DNA from: Gammaproteobacteria bacterium
Lineage (GTDB): Bacteria; Pseudomonadota; Gammaproteobacteria; Pseudomonadales; Azotimanducaceae
Assembly (NCBI GenBank): GCA_002690865.1
Contig: NZGG01000041.1
Span: forward strand, 17,447 to 81,446
DNA length: 64,000 nt
Direction: 5' to 3'
Below the pieces are notes generated by a model. The model was not told where the DNA came from and ran no database searches. It saw only the letters and a program-made list of their open reading frames with translations. The translations under genes and the position numbers were made by a program. Shown here piece by piece: positions 50,824 through 59,776 of the stretch; the stretch's first letter is position 1, and every line of letters begins with the position of its first letter.

Positions 50824-52491
50824 TCATTCCTTGCTTGGGTGCGTAATCGTCACCTGTTGATCCACCTGCACAGTTTGCATCGATACCACGCCATCAGTCC
50901 AAGTAATAGTAACATCAGCCTGTGTCTGATCCGATAGGCCGAAGTGAACTTCGTAAGGATTATGGGATACATAATTATTAATACCACCCATTTCCCTTAC
51001 TTGCCTGCTACCATTGGGCATCGTTACAGCGATATGCGAACCAATACCATTACTATTTGCACCCGGTCCGATAACACGGAGACTAAGATAATGATTCTGA
51101 TTTTCAGAATCATTCCGATAAAGTATTAAATGTTCATCGGAGTTATTTGAAATCACAATATCGATATCTCCGTCACGCTCCATATCAAAACAAGCCAAAC
51201 CTCTACCTTGTCCGGTATCATCTAAACCCACGACTGCTGACTTCTCTCTAAATTCAGCATTACCTACAGCATGATAAAACCTGACGCGGTCTGCTGTAAA
51301 ATCCCCCAATGCGCTATCTATCCATCCATTGACATGAAAAATATCTAATAATCCATCATTATCGAAGTCTGCTGTACAAGCACCCCACCCCCAGCCTCCA
51401 TTTGCTATCCCGGTGCCATTTGAGATATCTGAAAAAGTACCATTTCCATCATTACGATATAAACGATTACCAAACAAGGTTCGAGCGATGTCATCTTGTT
51501 CACCAGTAAGTTCAAGATTATGGATGGAGGTTACAAACCAGTCCATATCGCCATCATTATCATAATCTCCGACCGCTGCTCCCATCCCATTTTGGTCCAC
51601 GATAACATCGCGGTTTGTAATGCGAGTGAACGTACCATCATCATTATTACGATATATTTGACTCTCACCGTAATCTGAAGTCATCAGCAGATCACCATCA
51701 CCGTCTCCATCAATATCGCTGAAATTCGGCGTGAAAGTCCAATCAGTGGTTCCTTCAATGAGATTCGCCGCAATACCCGTCTCGATACTTGTATTCGTAA
51801 ACGTTAAATCACCGTTATTCCGCCAAACAGTCTCAGTATCCTGACCAGGGTAACGTCCAACATCCCAATGAGTAAGAAAAAGATCAAGGAAACCATCTCT
51901 ATCGTAGTCGTAGAAAGTACCAGACATCGTGTTCTCAGCAGTTAAGACAATACCTGCTGAAGTAGTTATATCAACAAAAACACCTTCCCTATTCTCAAAA
52001 AGATATACTGGATCATCCTCTATAGCCCCGATAAAAAGATCCAAATCACCGTCGCCGTCGATATCACCGAAGGCAGGGCCACTACCCCAATTAGTCAGAT
52101 CAATACCGAGCTGTGTACCAGACTCTGAAAAGACCCCTTCTTCGTTGGAGTAAAAATGGTTTGGTTGACTGTTACCACCAACCACGATGAGATCTATAAA
52201 GCCATTCTTGTCAACGTCAGCTGCCGCAAGACCCCCACTCAGAAAAGGGGTTGTGTCATTTCTTTTTTCGGCAGTCGAATAAGGTCTACTTAAACCTGAA
52301 TCGTTAATCCTCGTAAAAGTGACTGAAGCTTCACTAGGAGCTGGGTTATTTTGAACAGGCATAGCGGTCGAAGCGGGCTCTGATGACACAGAACCGCTGC
52401 CACCACCACCGCAGCCAACAGCAGATAGTGCAATCATTAGTATTACTGTTAAATGATTACCCCTAGGAAAAATCTGAGACATTACGTGCAT
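50824..52491 (-). CDS. CRTAC1-like lipoprotein: VCBS/FG-GAP repeats with ASPIC/UnbV domain
   Basis: A 555-residue protein with a lipoprotein signal peptide (VILMIALSAVGC, lipobox Cys near residue 28). About seven Asp-rich FG-GAP/VCBS repeats follow, for example DIDGDGDLDLFIGA, DYDRDGFLDLFLTHW and DFDNDGLLDIFHVNG, which should form a Ca-binding beta-propeller. The C-terminal GSHIAVTMPNGSRQVREMGG is the ASPIC/UnbV domain. The frame is open to 52545, but the ATG at 52489-52491 fits the signal peptide. It is divergently placed from the haloperoxidase-like gene. Confidence 0.88.
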   Translation of the reverse strand: MHVMSQIFPRGNHLTVILMIALSAVGCGGGGSGSVSSEPASTAMPVQNNPAPSEASVTFTRINDSGLSRPYSTAEKRNDTTPFLSGGLAAADVDKNGFIDLIVVGGNSQPNHFYSNEEGVFSESGTQLGIDLTNWGSGPAFGDIDGDGDLDLFIGAIEDDPVYLFENREGVFVDITTSAGIVLTAENTMSGTFYDYDRDGFLDLFLTHWDVGRYPGQDTETVWRNNGDLTFTNTSIETGIAANLIEGTTDWTFTPNFSDIDGDGDGDLLMTSDYGESQIYRNNDDGTFTRITNRDVIVDQNGMGAAVGDYDNDGDMDWFVTSIHNLELTGEQDDIARTLFGNRLYRNDGNGTFSDISNGTGIANGGWGWGACTADFDNDGLLDIFHVNGWIDSALGDFTADRVRFYHAVGNAEFREKSAVVGLDDTGQGRGLACFDMERDGDIDIVISNNSDEHLILYRNDSENQNHYLSLRVIGPGANSNGIGSHIAVTMPNGSRQVREMGGINNYVSHNPYEVHFGLSDQTQADVTITWTDGVVSMQTVQVDQQVTITHPSKE

Positions 52492-52574
52492 TAGCCTTAC
52501 GTACAAAAAACGAGTAGTGTAGTAATATTGCATGCAGTAAACCATTTTTGCACTACTAATCGTATAATTACTTC

Positions 52575-54839
52575 ATGGTTAGAATCCAAAGAATAATTCC
52601 AACGGCCAGCAGAAATTCTGCTGCCTTCATATTGTTGCTCGCAGTAATTGGTTGCGGGGGCGGAAGCGGAGGTGGCCAGTCTTCTGGTACAGCAATCGGC
52701 TCTGCTAATGCTAATATCCGGCTGGAAGTAGCAAATGGTACTGGGTCCGCTCTCGTTACCGCAGGGAACGCGGTAAATATATCTGCAGGCACTCCAGACA
52801 CAAACTACTATTTCTCGCACTGGTCCAGCCAGAACGGCGGAGAGTTCGCAGATCGAAGCGACCCGACGACCACATTCACGGTACCAAATACAAGCCCAGT
52901 CAATATTAGGGCTAATTTTATACCCGGTGTTGCTCCCGACACAGACGTTTCAATCGCACGTCGTTGGAACGAAGTTTTATTGCAGGCAATTAGAAAGGAT
53001 TTTGCAAGACCCGTAGTACATGCACGAAACCTCTTCCATATTTCATCGGCCATGTACGATGCTTGGTCTGCTTACGCCCAAGCAGAACAACCTTGGCTGC
53101 TGGGAGATTCCAATCAGGTCGATTGTGGTTTTACAAGTATCAGTGCCACTGACGACCTAAGGACCTCGCGTGCAGAGGCCATCAGTTACGCCGCATATAG
53201 ACTTATCAGACATCGGTTTATTGAATCTCCAGGTACAGAAAATATAGCTATTGATGCTGAGGCATTGATGAGCTTTTATAATTTTGACATCGAAGAAACA
53301 TCAACTGACCTCAGTGATGGCTCCGCTGCGGCCTTAGGTAACTTTATCGCGCAATGTTATATCAATTTTGGTCTCGCGGACGGATCGAACGAAGAAAATC
53401 TTTATACTAACCAACATTACGAGCCTGTAAATCTAGAACTTCGCCCTGAATTACCGGGAAACCCTCTAGTGTCAGACCTAAATCGGTGGCAACCCCTACA
53501 CCTGATTGAATTTCGAGATCAAGCAGGTAATCCCGCTGTCGCGGTTCCTACCTCACCTTCTGAGACCATCTTAAGGAATACCCAAGTCAATCAGCCAGAA
53601 TTTCTTGGAGCGGAATGGGGATCGGTCTTACCATTCGCACTTGACCAGGAAGACCTAACGATTTTTACAAGGGATGACTTCGATTACTGGGTTTATCACG
53701 ACCCCGGCGGACCACCTTCTTTCGCCGGGGTCCTTATGGAAGAATATCTCTGGAGCTTTTCTGTCGTGGCAACGTGGTCATCGCATCTTGATCCCGCAGA
53801 TGGGGTGATGATGGATATATCGCCTGCATCACTTGGCAATATATCATCTTATCCATCCTCGCCTGCAGGCTATCCTTTGTTTTATGACATGATCAATGGA
53901 GGAGATAGTAGTGAAGGTTACGAAGTAAATCCTAAGACGGGGGCAGCCTATGAGCCCCAATTTGTTCCGAGGGGAGATTACACAAGAGTTTTAGCTGAAT
54001 TCTGGGCTGATGGACCTAAGTCTGAAACGCCGCCAGGGCATTGGTTCGTTATTCTCAACCAAGTTAACGATCACCCGCTATTAGAGAAGCGTTTTGCGGG
54101 CTCAGGCCCGATGCTAGATGATCTCGAGTGGGATGTTAAGGCTTACTTCACACTGGGGGGTGCGATGCACGACGCGGCCGTATCAGCTTGGGGAATAAAA
54201 GGGTGGTATGACTATATCCGCCCCATTTCAGCATTAAGAGCTTTGGCCGAACTCGGTCAAAGTACAGATCCGAATGCTGCATCCTATAATCCCAACGGGA
54301 TTCCACTTCAACAAGGCCTAATAGAACTCGTTGATTCAACCGATTCAATATCTGGTTTTAGGGATGAACACGTTGGCAAAATAAAGTTTAGAGCCTGGCA
54401 GGGTCCCGACTTTATCGAAGACCCCAGTGCAGATATTGCCGGTGTTCAATGGATACTGGCTGAAGATTGGTGGCCATATCAACGCCCGACTTTTGTTACA
54501 CCACCGTTTGCTGGATATGTCTCTGGTCACTCTACGTATTCCAGAGCCGCTGCAGAGGTGCTTACCGCGATTACGGGAGATCCATTCTTTCCTGGTGGAA
54601 TGAGTGAGTTTGAAATAAATAAAGATGAATTCCTTGTCTTTGAAGATGGCCCCAGCGTTGATATGACTCTCCAGTGGGCAACCTATCAGGATGCAGCAGA
54701 TCAATGCGGCTTATCTAGGATATGGGGCGGACTGCATCCACCAGCTGATGATATCCCTGGTAGGTTGATCGGAATAGAAGTGGGAAAAGATGCCTTTAGT
54801 TTCGCCAAAGGCCTCTTCGAGGGGCAACAGCTGCCTTGA
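52575..54839 (+). CDS. Vanadium-dependent haloperoxidase / PAP2-like lipoprotein
   Basis: A 754-residue lipoprotein (lipobox LAVIGC, about residue 27). Residues 45-115 form a small beta domain resembling a bacterial repeat domain (YYFSHWSSQNGGEFAD). The vanadate/phosphate-binding signature is complete: KX6RP in KGWYDYIRP, the GYVSGHSTYSRAA block and SRX5HX3D in SRIWGGLHPPADDIPGRL. Vanadium haloperoxidases and PAP2 phosphatases share this site, so the reaction (halide oxidation or phosphate ester cleavage) is not decidable here. It is likely surface or periplasmic. The start lies 83 bp from the CRTAC1-like start. Confidence 0.85.
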   Translation: MVRIQRIIPTASRNSAAFILLLAVIGCGGGSGGGQSSGTAIGSANANIRLEVANGTGSALVTAGNAVNISAGTPDTNYYFSHWSSQNGGEFADRSDPTTTFTVPNTSPVNIRANFIPGVAPDTDVSIARRWNEVLLQAIRKDFARPVVHARNLFHISSAMYDAWSAYAQAEQPWLLGDSNQVDCGFTSISATDDLRTSRAEAISYAAYRLIRHRFIESPGTENIAIDAEALMSFYNFDIEETSTDLSDGSAAALGNFIAQCYINFGLADGSNEENLYTNQHYEPVNLELRPELPGNPLVSDLNRWQPLHLIEFRDQAGNPAVAVPTSPSETILRNTQVNQPEFLGAEWGSVLPFALDQEDLTIFTRDDFDYWVYHDPGGPPSFAGVLMEEYLWSFSVVATWSSHLDPADGVMMDISPASLGNISSYPSSPAGYPLFYDMINGGDSSEGYEVNPKTGAAYEPQFVPRGDYTRVLAEFWADGPKSETPPGHWFVILNQVNDHPLLEKRFAGSGPMLDDLEWDVKAYFTLGGAMHDAAVSAWGIKGWYDYIRPISALRALAELGQSTDPNAASYNPNGIPLQQGLIELVDSTDSISGFRDEHVGKIKFRAWQGPDFIEDPSADIAGVQWILAEDWWPYQRPTFVTPPFAGYVSGHSTYSRAAAEVLTAITGDPFFPGGMSEFEINKDEFLVFEDGPSVDMTLQWATYQDAADQCGLSRIWGGLHPPADDIPGRLIGIEVGKDAFSFAKGLFEGQQLP

Positions 54840-54873
54840 GAACCAAAATAAAAGGCGATACTGATAACCCTAG

Positions 54874-55667
54874 TCACACAGCCTTCTCATCCCGTAGCAC
54901 CGGTAATCTCTCCAGTACAGGTGGCGGTTCAACAGTACCTGTTGGTTGTTCACTATACCAATAGGCAACGCTACTCATCTCGTTACAAAGATGGTTGCCG
55001 TGGCCATGCTCGATAGTCACTTTAATTTCTTTATGAAAGTGAATAGGATTCTCTAAGTGATGGACATAACTCGTCTGGTAGACGTCAATATTATGTTCAA
55101 AAATTGATGATCCATTACGCATGTAAGCGTTATCCTGCATCTCCCAAGCCTAATTAAAATAATCTTCATTACCTGTCCCATCTGGATCTGGAGGCCACTT
55201 ATAAACATCAATCCAAATCATGTCGTCACCCTCACCCCACCAAGAACCGGCAAAGGTCGTTACGCTGAGATTACAACCAAGATAGTGACCACTACCCTCA
55301 GTTTCAAGAATCACATAGTTCTTATTCCAAGCATCACGCCCTTTATTAACAATGCTAGCTTGAGGCGTGTTTACTTCAATTTCTGGACCGCACACATCAA
55401 AAGGATTGGCTCTTCTAAATTCTGCATATGCATAAGCAAGATTATCCTGCGGCGAATCATATGTTTCGTAGTCGATATAAAACTATTGTATAGGTGGTTC
55501 GTTACTTTGATTTATTAGCTCTATCTTTGCTCGCTTGAGGAAGGTATTGGCAAATAACAATTGAGTGATACAACCAGGCCCTTCGATCTGTGCAAGAACT
55601 CTTGACTCTCCGGGCTAAATTTTCCAGAAACCACCTTTTGGAGCGTTGCTAAGCTTTTAAGTTGCAT
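54874..55667 (-). pseudogene. DUF2961 gene with three in-frame TAG stops
   Basis: DUF2961 proteins are putative glycoside-hydrolase-like proteins. On the minus strand one frame reads PGESRVLAQIEGPG, INQSNEPPIQ, FYIDYETYDS, KNYVILETEGSGHYLGCNLS, WWGEGDDMIWIDVY, GTGNEDYFN, then AWEMQDNAYMRNGSS and IKVTIEHGHGNHLCNE, all DUF2961. The same frame is interrupted by TAG at plus positions 55615-55617, 55483-55485 and 55150-55152. The ATG at 55667 (MQLKSLATLQKV) is in another frame, so one frameshift also exists. The third stop probably replaced the Gln of a conserved QAWGMQDN-like block, consistent with CAG to TAG. It converges with the haloperoxidase gene. Confidence 0.82.
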
Positions 55668-55811
55668 TAGAAAATAGCTGATCCTACCTTTGTTGAGATT
55701 TTATAACATCCAGAAACCCACTTCCTCTGAGGTACTTCAACCTTAGGAAAACTCTAAACGAATTATGTCTTCTCTGATTCAATTCTATTGTTCGAAAATT
55801 ATTCCTTCGAC

Positions 55812-55841
55812 AAAAAAAAGCCCTCCATAAGGAGGGCTTTT
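55812..55841 (-). terminator. Rho-independent terminator after the TonB receptor
   Basis: An 11-bp perfect stem, AAAAGCCCTCC and GGAGGGCTTTT, around a 4-base ATAA loop, with A8 on the plus strand at 55812-55819, so read from the minus strand it ends in a run of T. It lies 47 bp after the stop of the receptor gene at 55889 and is the strongest terminator in the window. Confidence 0.9.
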
Positions 55842-55888
55842 CTTGACGACAGATTAGTGGAGACACCACCAATCTCATAGCCTTGTTA

Positions 55889-58582
55889 TTACATGCTCCA
55901 ATTTACGATCACACCCATCCTTCTAGAATCGGTAAGCGTTCCCTTTGGAACATACAATGGGTTTGTACCCCCACCAAATGGAAGATACGCAACCAGACCA
56001 GTCTCATCCATTAAGTTCTGAACGAAGCCTGATATAGTCAGGTTCTCCTCAGGTGAGGTCCAAGTGGCTCTTACGTCCACTCGATTATACGCTGCCATTA
56101 TTTGCGATTCGATATTACGAACCATTGGATATCTCTCACCAGTGTAGTTTAACCAGCCTGAGAAATTGAATGATCCAGGAATTGAATCGAACGTGGTTTC
56201 ATAAGACGCTGTAATAGCCCACTTATGCTTAGGCTGCTGTGGCAACCTGCTACCCGTCCAGTCTTTTGGCAAGTTATAAGCAGTAGTCCTCATCTCTCCT
56301 GATTCGGAATCCAAGTAGGTATGAGTGCCTACGAGCGGATTCGGATCACCGAGGGTCGTCGCCGTAAAAGTACCCAGCGATGATTCAAGGAAAGTGTAGT
56401 AACCACCAACCTTGATCTGAGGAGTAACGTAGTAATCACCCTGCAATTCGAAACCATAAATTTCCGAATCTGGGATGTTCGTGGTGTACTCCTGCAAGGG
56501 ACTCGAAGCCGTTGGCTGCAGACAATCAGTATTCTGAGTAGCCGAACACAGAGGTAGATTTGCGTCCATCTCCGCTACCTGCTGGCGATCTTGAAAGTCT
56601 TGGAAAAACGCTGAAAACTGCATATTCAGACGCTGATCCATGAACAGTCCCTTAACGCCACCCTCGTAGTTAATGAGGTGTTCTTCTTTAATCGGAGGAT
56701 TGTAGGCACTGGAGTCATTGAATCCACCAGCACGGTATCCGGTTGAGATACGACCATAGATCATATAATCCTCAGTTGGACGATACTCTGCGTCTACTGA
56801 CCAGATAACCGCATCCCAAGATACTACAGGTACTGCGTCCAGGTCATTTGCGCTCGTTGGCTTCTCTACAGCTTGATAAACGAAGGTAAACGGAGTATCT
56901 CCCATGTGGGTGACATCTCTTTTATCCCAATAAATAAACTGTACGTTACGATACTTAGTATCTTCTGTGGACCTTGCACCAGCTGCAAACGACCACTGTT
57001 CGTTCATGTCATAAGTAACGTGGGCATAAAACGCCTCGGCTTCCAATATCGAATCAGTACCGAAATAATTCTGCGTGGTGTGGTCGACTGGATCGATACC
57101 CAGAGCGTCTCCGGTTGGATCGCCAGTACAATAGGTATTATCCCCGCCCCAATCTGAACTAGAGCCTTCAAAACCAGCCGCTGTACATGCAGCAAGAGTG
57201 TCCCCGTAGTTGATCGGATCCCAAGCAAAGTTATCTCTCGAAACCGCCCAAAGATTAAAACCTTCGTGCTGGTAGACTCCAACAATAAAGTTTAGCGGGC
57301 CGTCAAAGTTTGAAACGAGCTGCAACTCATGAGACGCATCTTCCATCTTAAATGGTGACCGATTACGACGGTCGTACCATGTGCCGTTGGGCGTCGGAGG
57401 TGCAATCTGATTGGTCAGATCTAGGTCTCGTGACGTGTTTTGATCAAGCTGATTCTCGCCATAGACATATTCGAGCACCAAGCCATCAGTGATCTCTAAA
57501 GAAGCATTCACTTCCCAGCCTTCTCTTAGAATATCAGAGGTACCAGGACGGTTGACGTTTAGAATATTCTTCAGCTCATCGCAATTATTAGCAATCGCTC
57601 GACCACAGTCTGCTACAGCAGGAGATTCTTCAAAATAGCCATACCAAGGATTTTCTGGTGAAGCGTAGCTGCCATTACATGAATAAGGCACACCACCAAT
57701 CGTTCCTGTCAGGTTATCATCTGTAAGCTGATCGTACATCGTATTGTGCGCGAAAGGACCATCACAAATATAGGGAATATCTCTCTCGGGGTTATAAAGC
57801 ATCAAAGGGCTTCTTGGTATACCCGTATCATGGCTGTAAGAATACCGGACATTGACGTCTAGTCCGCCAGACTGAAGCCGCAATTGTGGGGCATAAGTAA
57901 TTAGATCGGGGGCATCATAATCACCACCGAGACCAACATTTTCCTGTGCACCATCACCAGTAAAGCTACCAGCAGTAATTCGGAAACTTAACGGACCGAT
58001 CAAAGGACCACCAAAAGCGACAGATACACGCTGTGTGGTCTGGTCTGTAAGTTCTGCCATGGCTTTGACATCCCACTCATCAGTTGGCTTATTCATAAAA
58101 TAACTGATAGAGCCACCTATAGAGTTCTTACCATGAAGCGTTCCTTGAGGACCTCGCGCAACTTCAATTCGATTTATATCGAACATGTTGCCAGCAATGC
58201 CCATCTGAGAACGACTGTACGCACCATTTACATACACAGCAACCGCTGTATCTGCATGACTAGCACCTCCAGTATATGTTCCGATACCACGCATTGTAGT
58301 ACCTTGGCCATCGCCCTCTTCCTCTTGCCCAAACTGAAGGCCTGGAGTAAGAGCTTCTAGATCCTGATCATCGTAGATACCAAGCTGATCAAGTGCTTCG
58401 GTGTTAAATGCAGTTAATGACAGTGGCACATCATTAATTGTTTCTTCTCGTCTTTCAGCCGTTACCACGATCTCTTCGATCTGGAATCCGCTACCACCAT
58501 CTTGCGCATAGGCAGATGAGAGGCCGAATACAGCCAAATAGACTACTGCCAGAAATGGCAACAGTTTTTGTATGTTATTCAT
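55889..58582 (-). CDS. TonB-dependent receptor (897 residues)
   Basis: A large outer-membrane receptor with a signal peptide (about 1-26), a TonB box (IEEIVVTAERREE), a plug domain (TPGLQFGQEEEGDGQGTTMR, INRIEVARGPQGTLHGKNS) and a long barrel ending SRRMGVIVNWSM. The style is that of oligosaccharide- or iron-complex receptors of marine gammaproteobacteria (FecA/CirA-like class). It is expressed alone, ends at a strong terminator and is divergent from the sugar genes at 58751. That neighbourhood suggests it imports the sugar handled there. Confidence 0.88.
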   Translation of the reverse strand: MNNIQKLLPFLAVVYLAVFGLSSAYAQDGGSGFQIEEIVVTAERREETINDVPLSLTAFNTEALDQLGIYDDQDLEALTPGLQFGQEEEGDGQGTTMRGIGTYTGGASHADTAVAVYVNGAYSRSQMGIAGNMFDINRIEVARGPQGTLHGKNSIGGSISYFMNKPTDEWDVKAMAELTDQTTQRVSVAFGGPLIGPLSFRITAGSFTGDGAQENVGLGGDYDAPDLITYAPQLRLQSGGLDVNVRYSYSHDTGIPRSPLMLYNPERDIPYICDGPFAHNTMYDQLTDDNLTGTIGGVPYSCNGSYASPENPWYGYFEESPAVADCGRAIANNCDELKNILNVNRPGTSDILREGWEVNASLEITDGLVLEYVYGENQLDQNTSRDLDLTNQIAPPTPNGTWYDRRNRSPFKMEDASHELQLVSNFDGPLNFIVGVYQHEGFNLWAVSRDNFAWDPINYGDTLAACTAAGFEGSSSDWGGDNTYCTGDPTGDALGIDPVDHTTQNYFGTDSILEAEAFYAHVTYDMNEQWSFAAGARSTEDTKYRNVQFIYWDKRDVTHMGDTPFTFVYQAVEKPTSANDLDAVPVVSWDAVIWSVDAEYRPTEDYMIYGRISTGYRAGGFNDSSAYNPPIKEEHLINYEGGVKGLFMDQRLNMQFSAFFQDFQDRQQVAEMDANLPLCSATQNTDCLQPTASSPLQEYTTNIPDSEIYGFELQGDYYVTPQIKVGGYYTFLESSLGTFTATTLGDPNPLVGTHTYLDSESGEMRTTAYNLPKDWTGSRLPQQPKHKWAITASYETTFDSIPGSFNFSGWLNYTGERYPMVRNIESQIMAAYNRVDVRATWTSPEENLTISGFVQNLMDETGLVAYLPFGGGTNPLYVPKGTLTDSRRMGVIVNWSM

Positions 58583-58616
58583 TATAATCCCCTGCGTTAT
58601 AGAAAAATTCTCTACG

Positions 58617-58666
58617 GCACTAACTTACTGATCCCCAAAATGATCCATATAGCACCGTGTTAGTGC
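58617..58666. promoter_or_regulatory. Inverted repeat upstream of the TonB receptor
   Basis: GCACTAAC (58617-58624) and GTTAGTGC (58659-58666) are perfect 8-bp inverted copies 34 bases apart, between the divergent TonB receptor and TIM-barrel genes. It may be a paired operator or a hairpin in the receptor's 5' leader. The region also has a TATAAT at 58697-58702, without a well-spaced -35. Confidence 0.4.
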
Positions 58667-58750
58667 GATTGTCCCCCATGTAAGCGTTCTGTCAAGTATA
58701 ATTAAGATTAATTTACATTATTCTTTCATTATTTTGATTTGGAGAAACTG

Positions 58751-59776
58751 TTGAACAAACTAATAATCGGAATTACTGAAAAAGGTATTCTCCATGCTGA
58801 TCAATCCAAACTAATTGACCTCGACACACGCTTCCGAATGGTTAAGGAAAGTGGGGTTTACGATTACTACGACAAGACCCCGGAGGACCCGGGGCTGGCC
58901 GACAACTATCTATCTCTAAGCGAGAAGTATGACGTCCCTATCCGAGCAGGGGGATGGTTCTACGAACTTGGTAAAGATGAACAGCTATTCAAAAATAAAT
59001 TGCAACTGTCAGCAAAAATCGGCAGCAAAGTACACAATACTCAGATAAGAGCAAGGCATGCCGATGGACACCTTGTTACTAATGAAGAAGTTTTTCGATT
59101 TTATATGGATGCGACAGAGTTAGGCGAAAGATGTGGTTGCCTTCCAACCCTCGAAGTACACATCAATATGTGGTCAGAAGATTTTCGCAGAGTAAGCGAG
59201 GTTGCGGACATGGTAGAGGAACGAGGAGTCCCCTTTCGGATGACTCTTGATCATTCGCATGTGATCTTTAAGATCGATAACGAGGTCGAGCAGAAGGTTT
59301 TTGATATTAAATCTGCTATCGAATCGGGTGACTTAATACTCGATCCTTTTCAAACGGGCAATATATGCCAAGAATGGATCGACCGAGGCTTCGTCAATCA
59401 TTGTCATGCCCGGGCAGCTGTCCCGAATAATCCAAAGAATACCCGCTATACCTACCCAGATGGTAGTCCCGGACGAGGCGTCCAGTATCCATTCTTTGAG
59501 CCACAGCCTGGGCAATTTCCGGCAGACTGGTCAGAACAAAGATTAGAACCCTGGAAGGAAGTCGTTCGACAACTACTGAGATATCACGCAGCCAATCAGG
59601 AAAGTTCGCTGGGACAAATATCAACTGAGTTCATCCCTGGACCGGACTATGGATGGGGTCATGGATATTCAATCTTCGACCACTCTGTTGCTTGCGCTCG
59701 TTGGCTAAAAGCCACTTGGGAGACCATCTCCGCAGAAGAAGATAGCGGACACAAAGGTCCTTCACTACATCGATGA
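58751..59776 (+). CDS. Xylose-isomerase-like TIM barrel protein
   Basis: A 341-residue sugar-isomerase-fold protein (AP endonuclease family 2 type). Putative metal ligands are Glu in TLEVHINMW, Asp/His in TLDHSHVIFK, His in NHCHARAAVP and Glu in STEFIPGPDYG, as in xylose isomerase, hydroxypyruvate isomerase and inosose dehydratase. The start is a TTG at 58751 with GGAGAAA before it; the frame is open to an earlier TTG at 58739. Its end overlaps the end of the kinase gene by 12 bp in convergent orientation. It may isomerise the sugar that the kinase phosphorylates. Confidence 0.82.
   Translation: MNKLIIGITEKGILHADQSKLIDLDTRFRMVKESGVYDYYDKTPEDPGLADNYLSLSEKYDVPIRAGGWFYELGKDEQLFKNKLQLSAKIGSKVHNTQIRARHADGHLVTNEEVFRFYMDATELGERCGCLPTLEVHINMWSEDFRRVSEVADMVEERGVPFRMTLDHSHVIFKIDNEVEQKVFDIKSAIESGDLILDPFQTGNICQEWIDRGFVNHCHARAAVPNNPKNTRYTYPDGSPGRGVQYPFFEPQPGQFPADWSEQRLEPWKEVVRQLLRYHAANQESSLGQISTEFIPGPDYGWGHGYSIFDHSVACARWLKATWETISAEEDSGHKGPSLHR

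Noticed and set aside
54874..55667. Stop-codon recoding of TAG
   Set aside because: TAG ends several normal genes in the window (fimV, sdhA), so decay is the simpler explanation for the DUF2961 frame.
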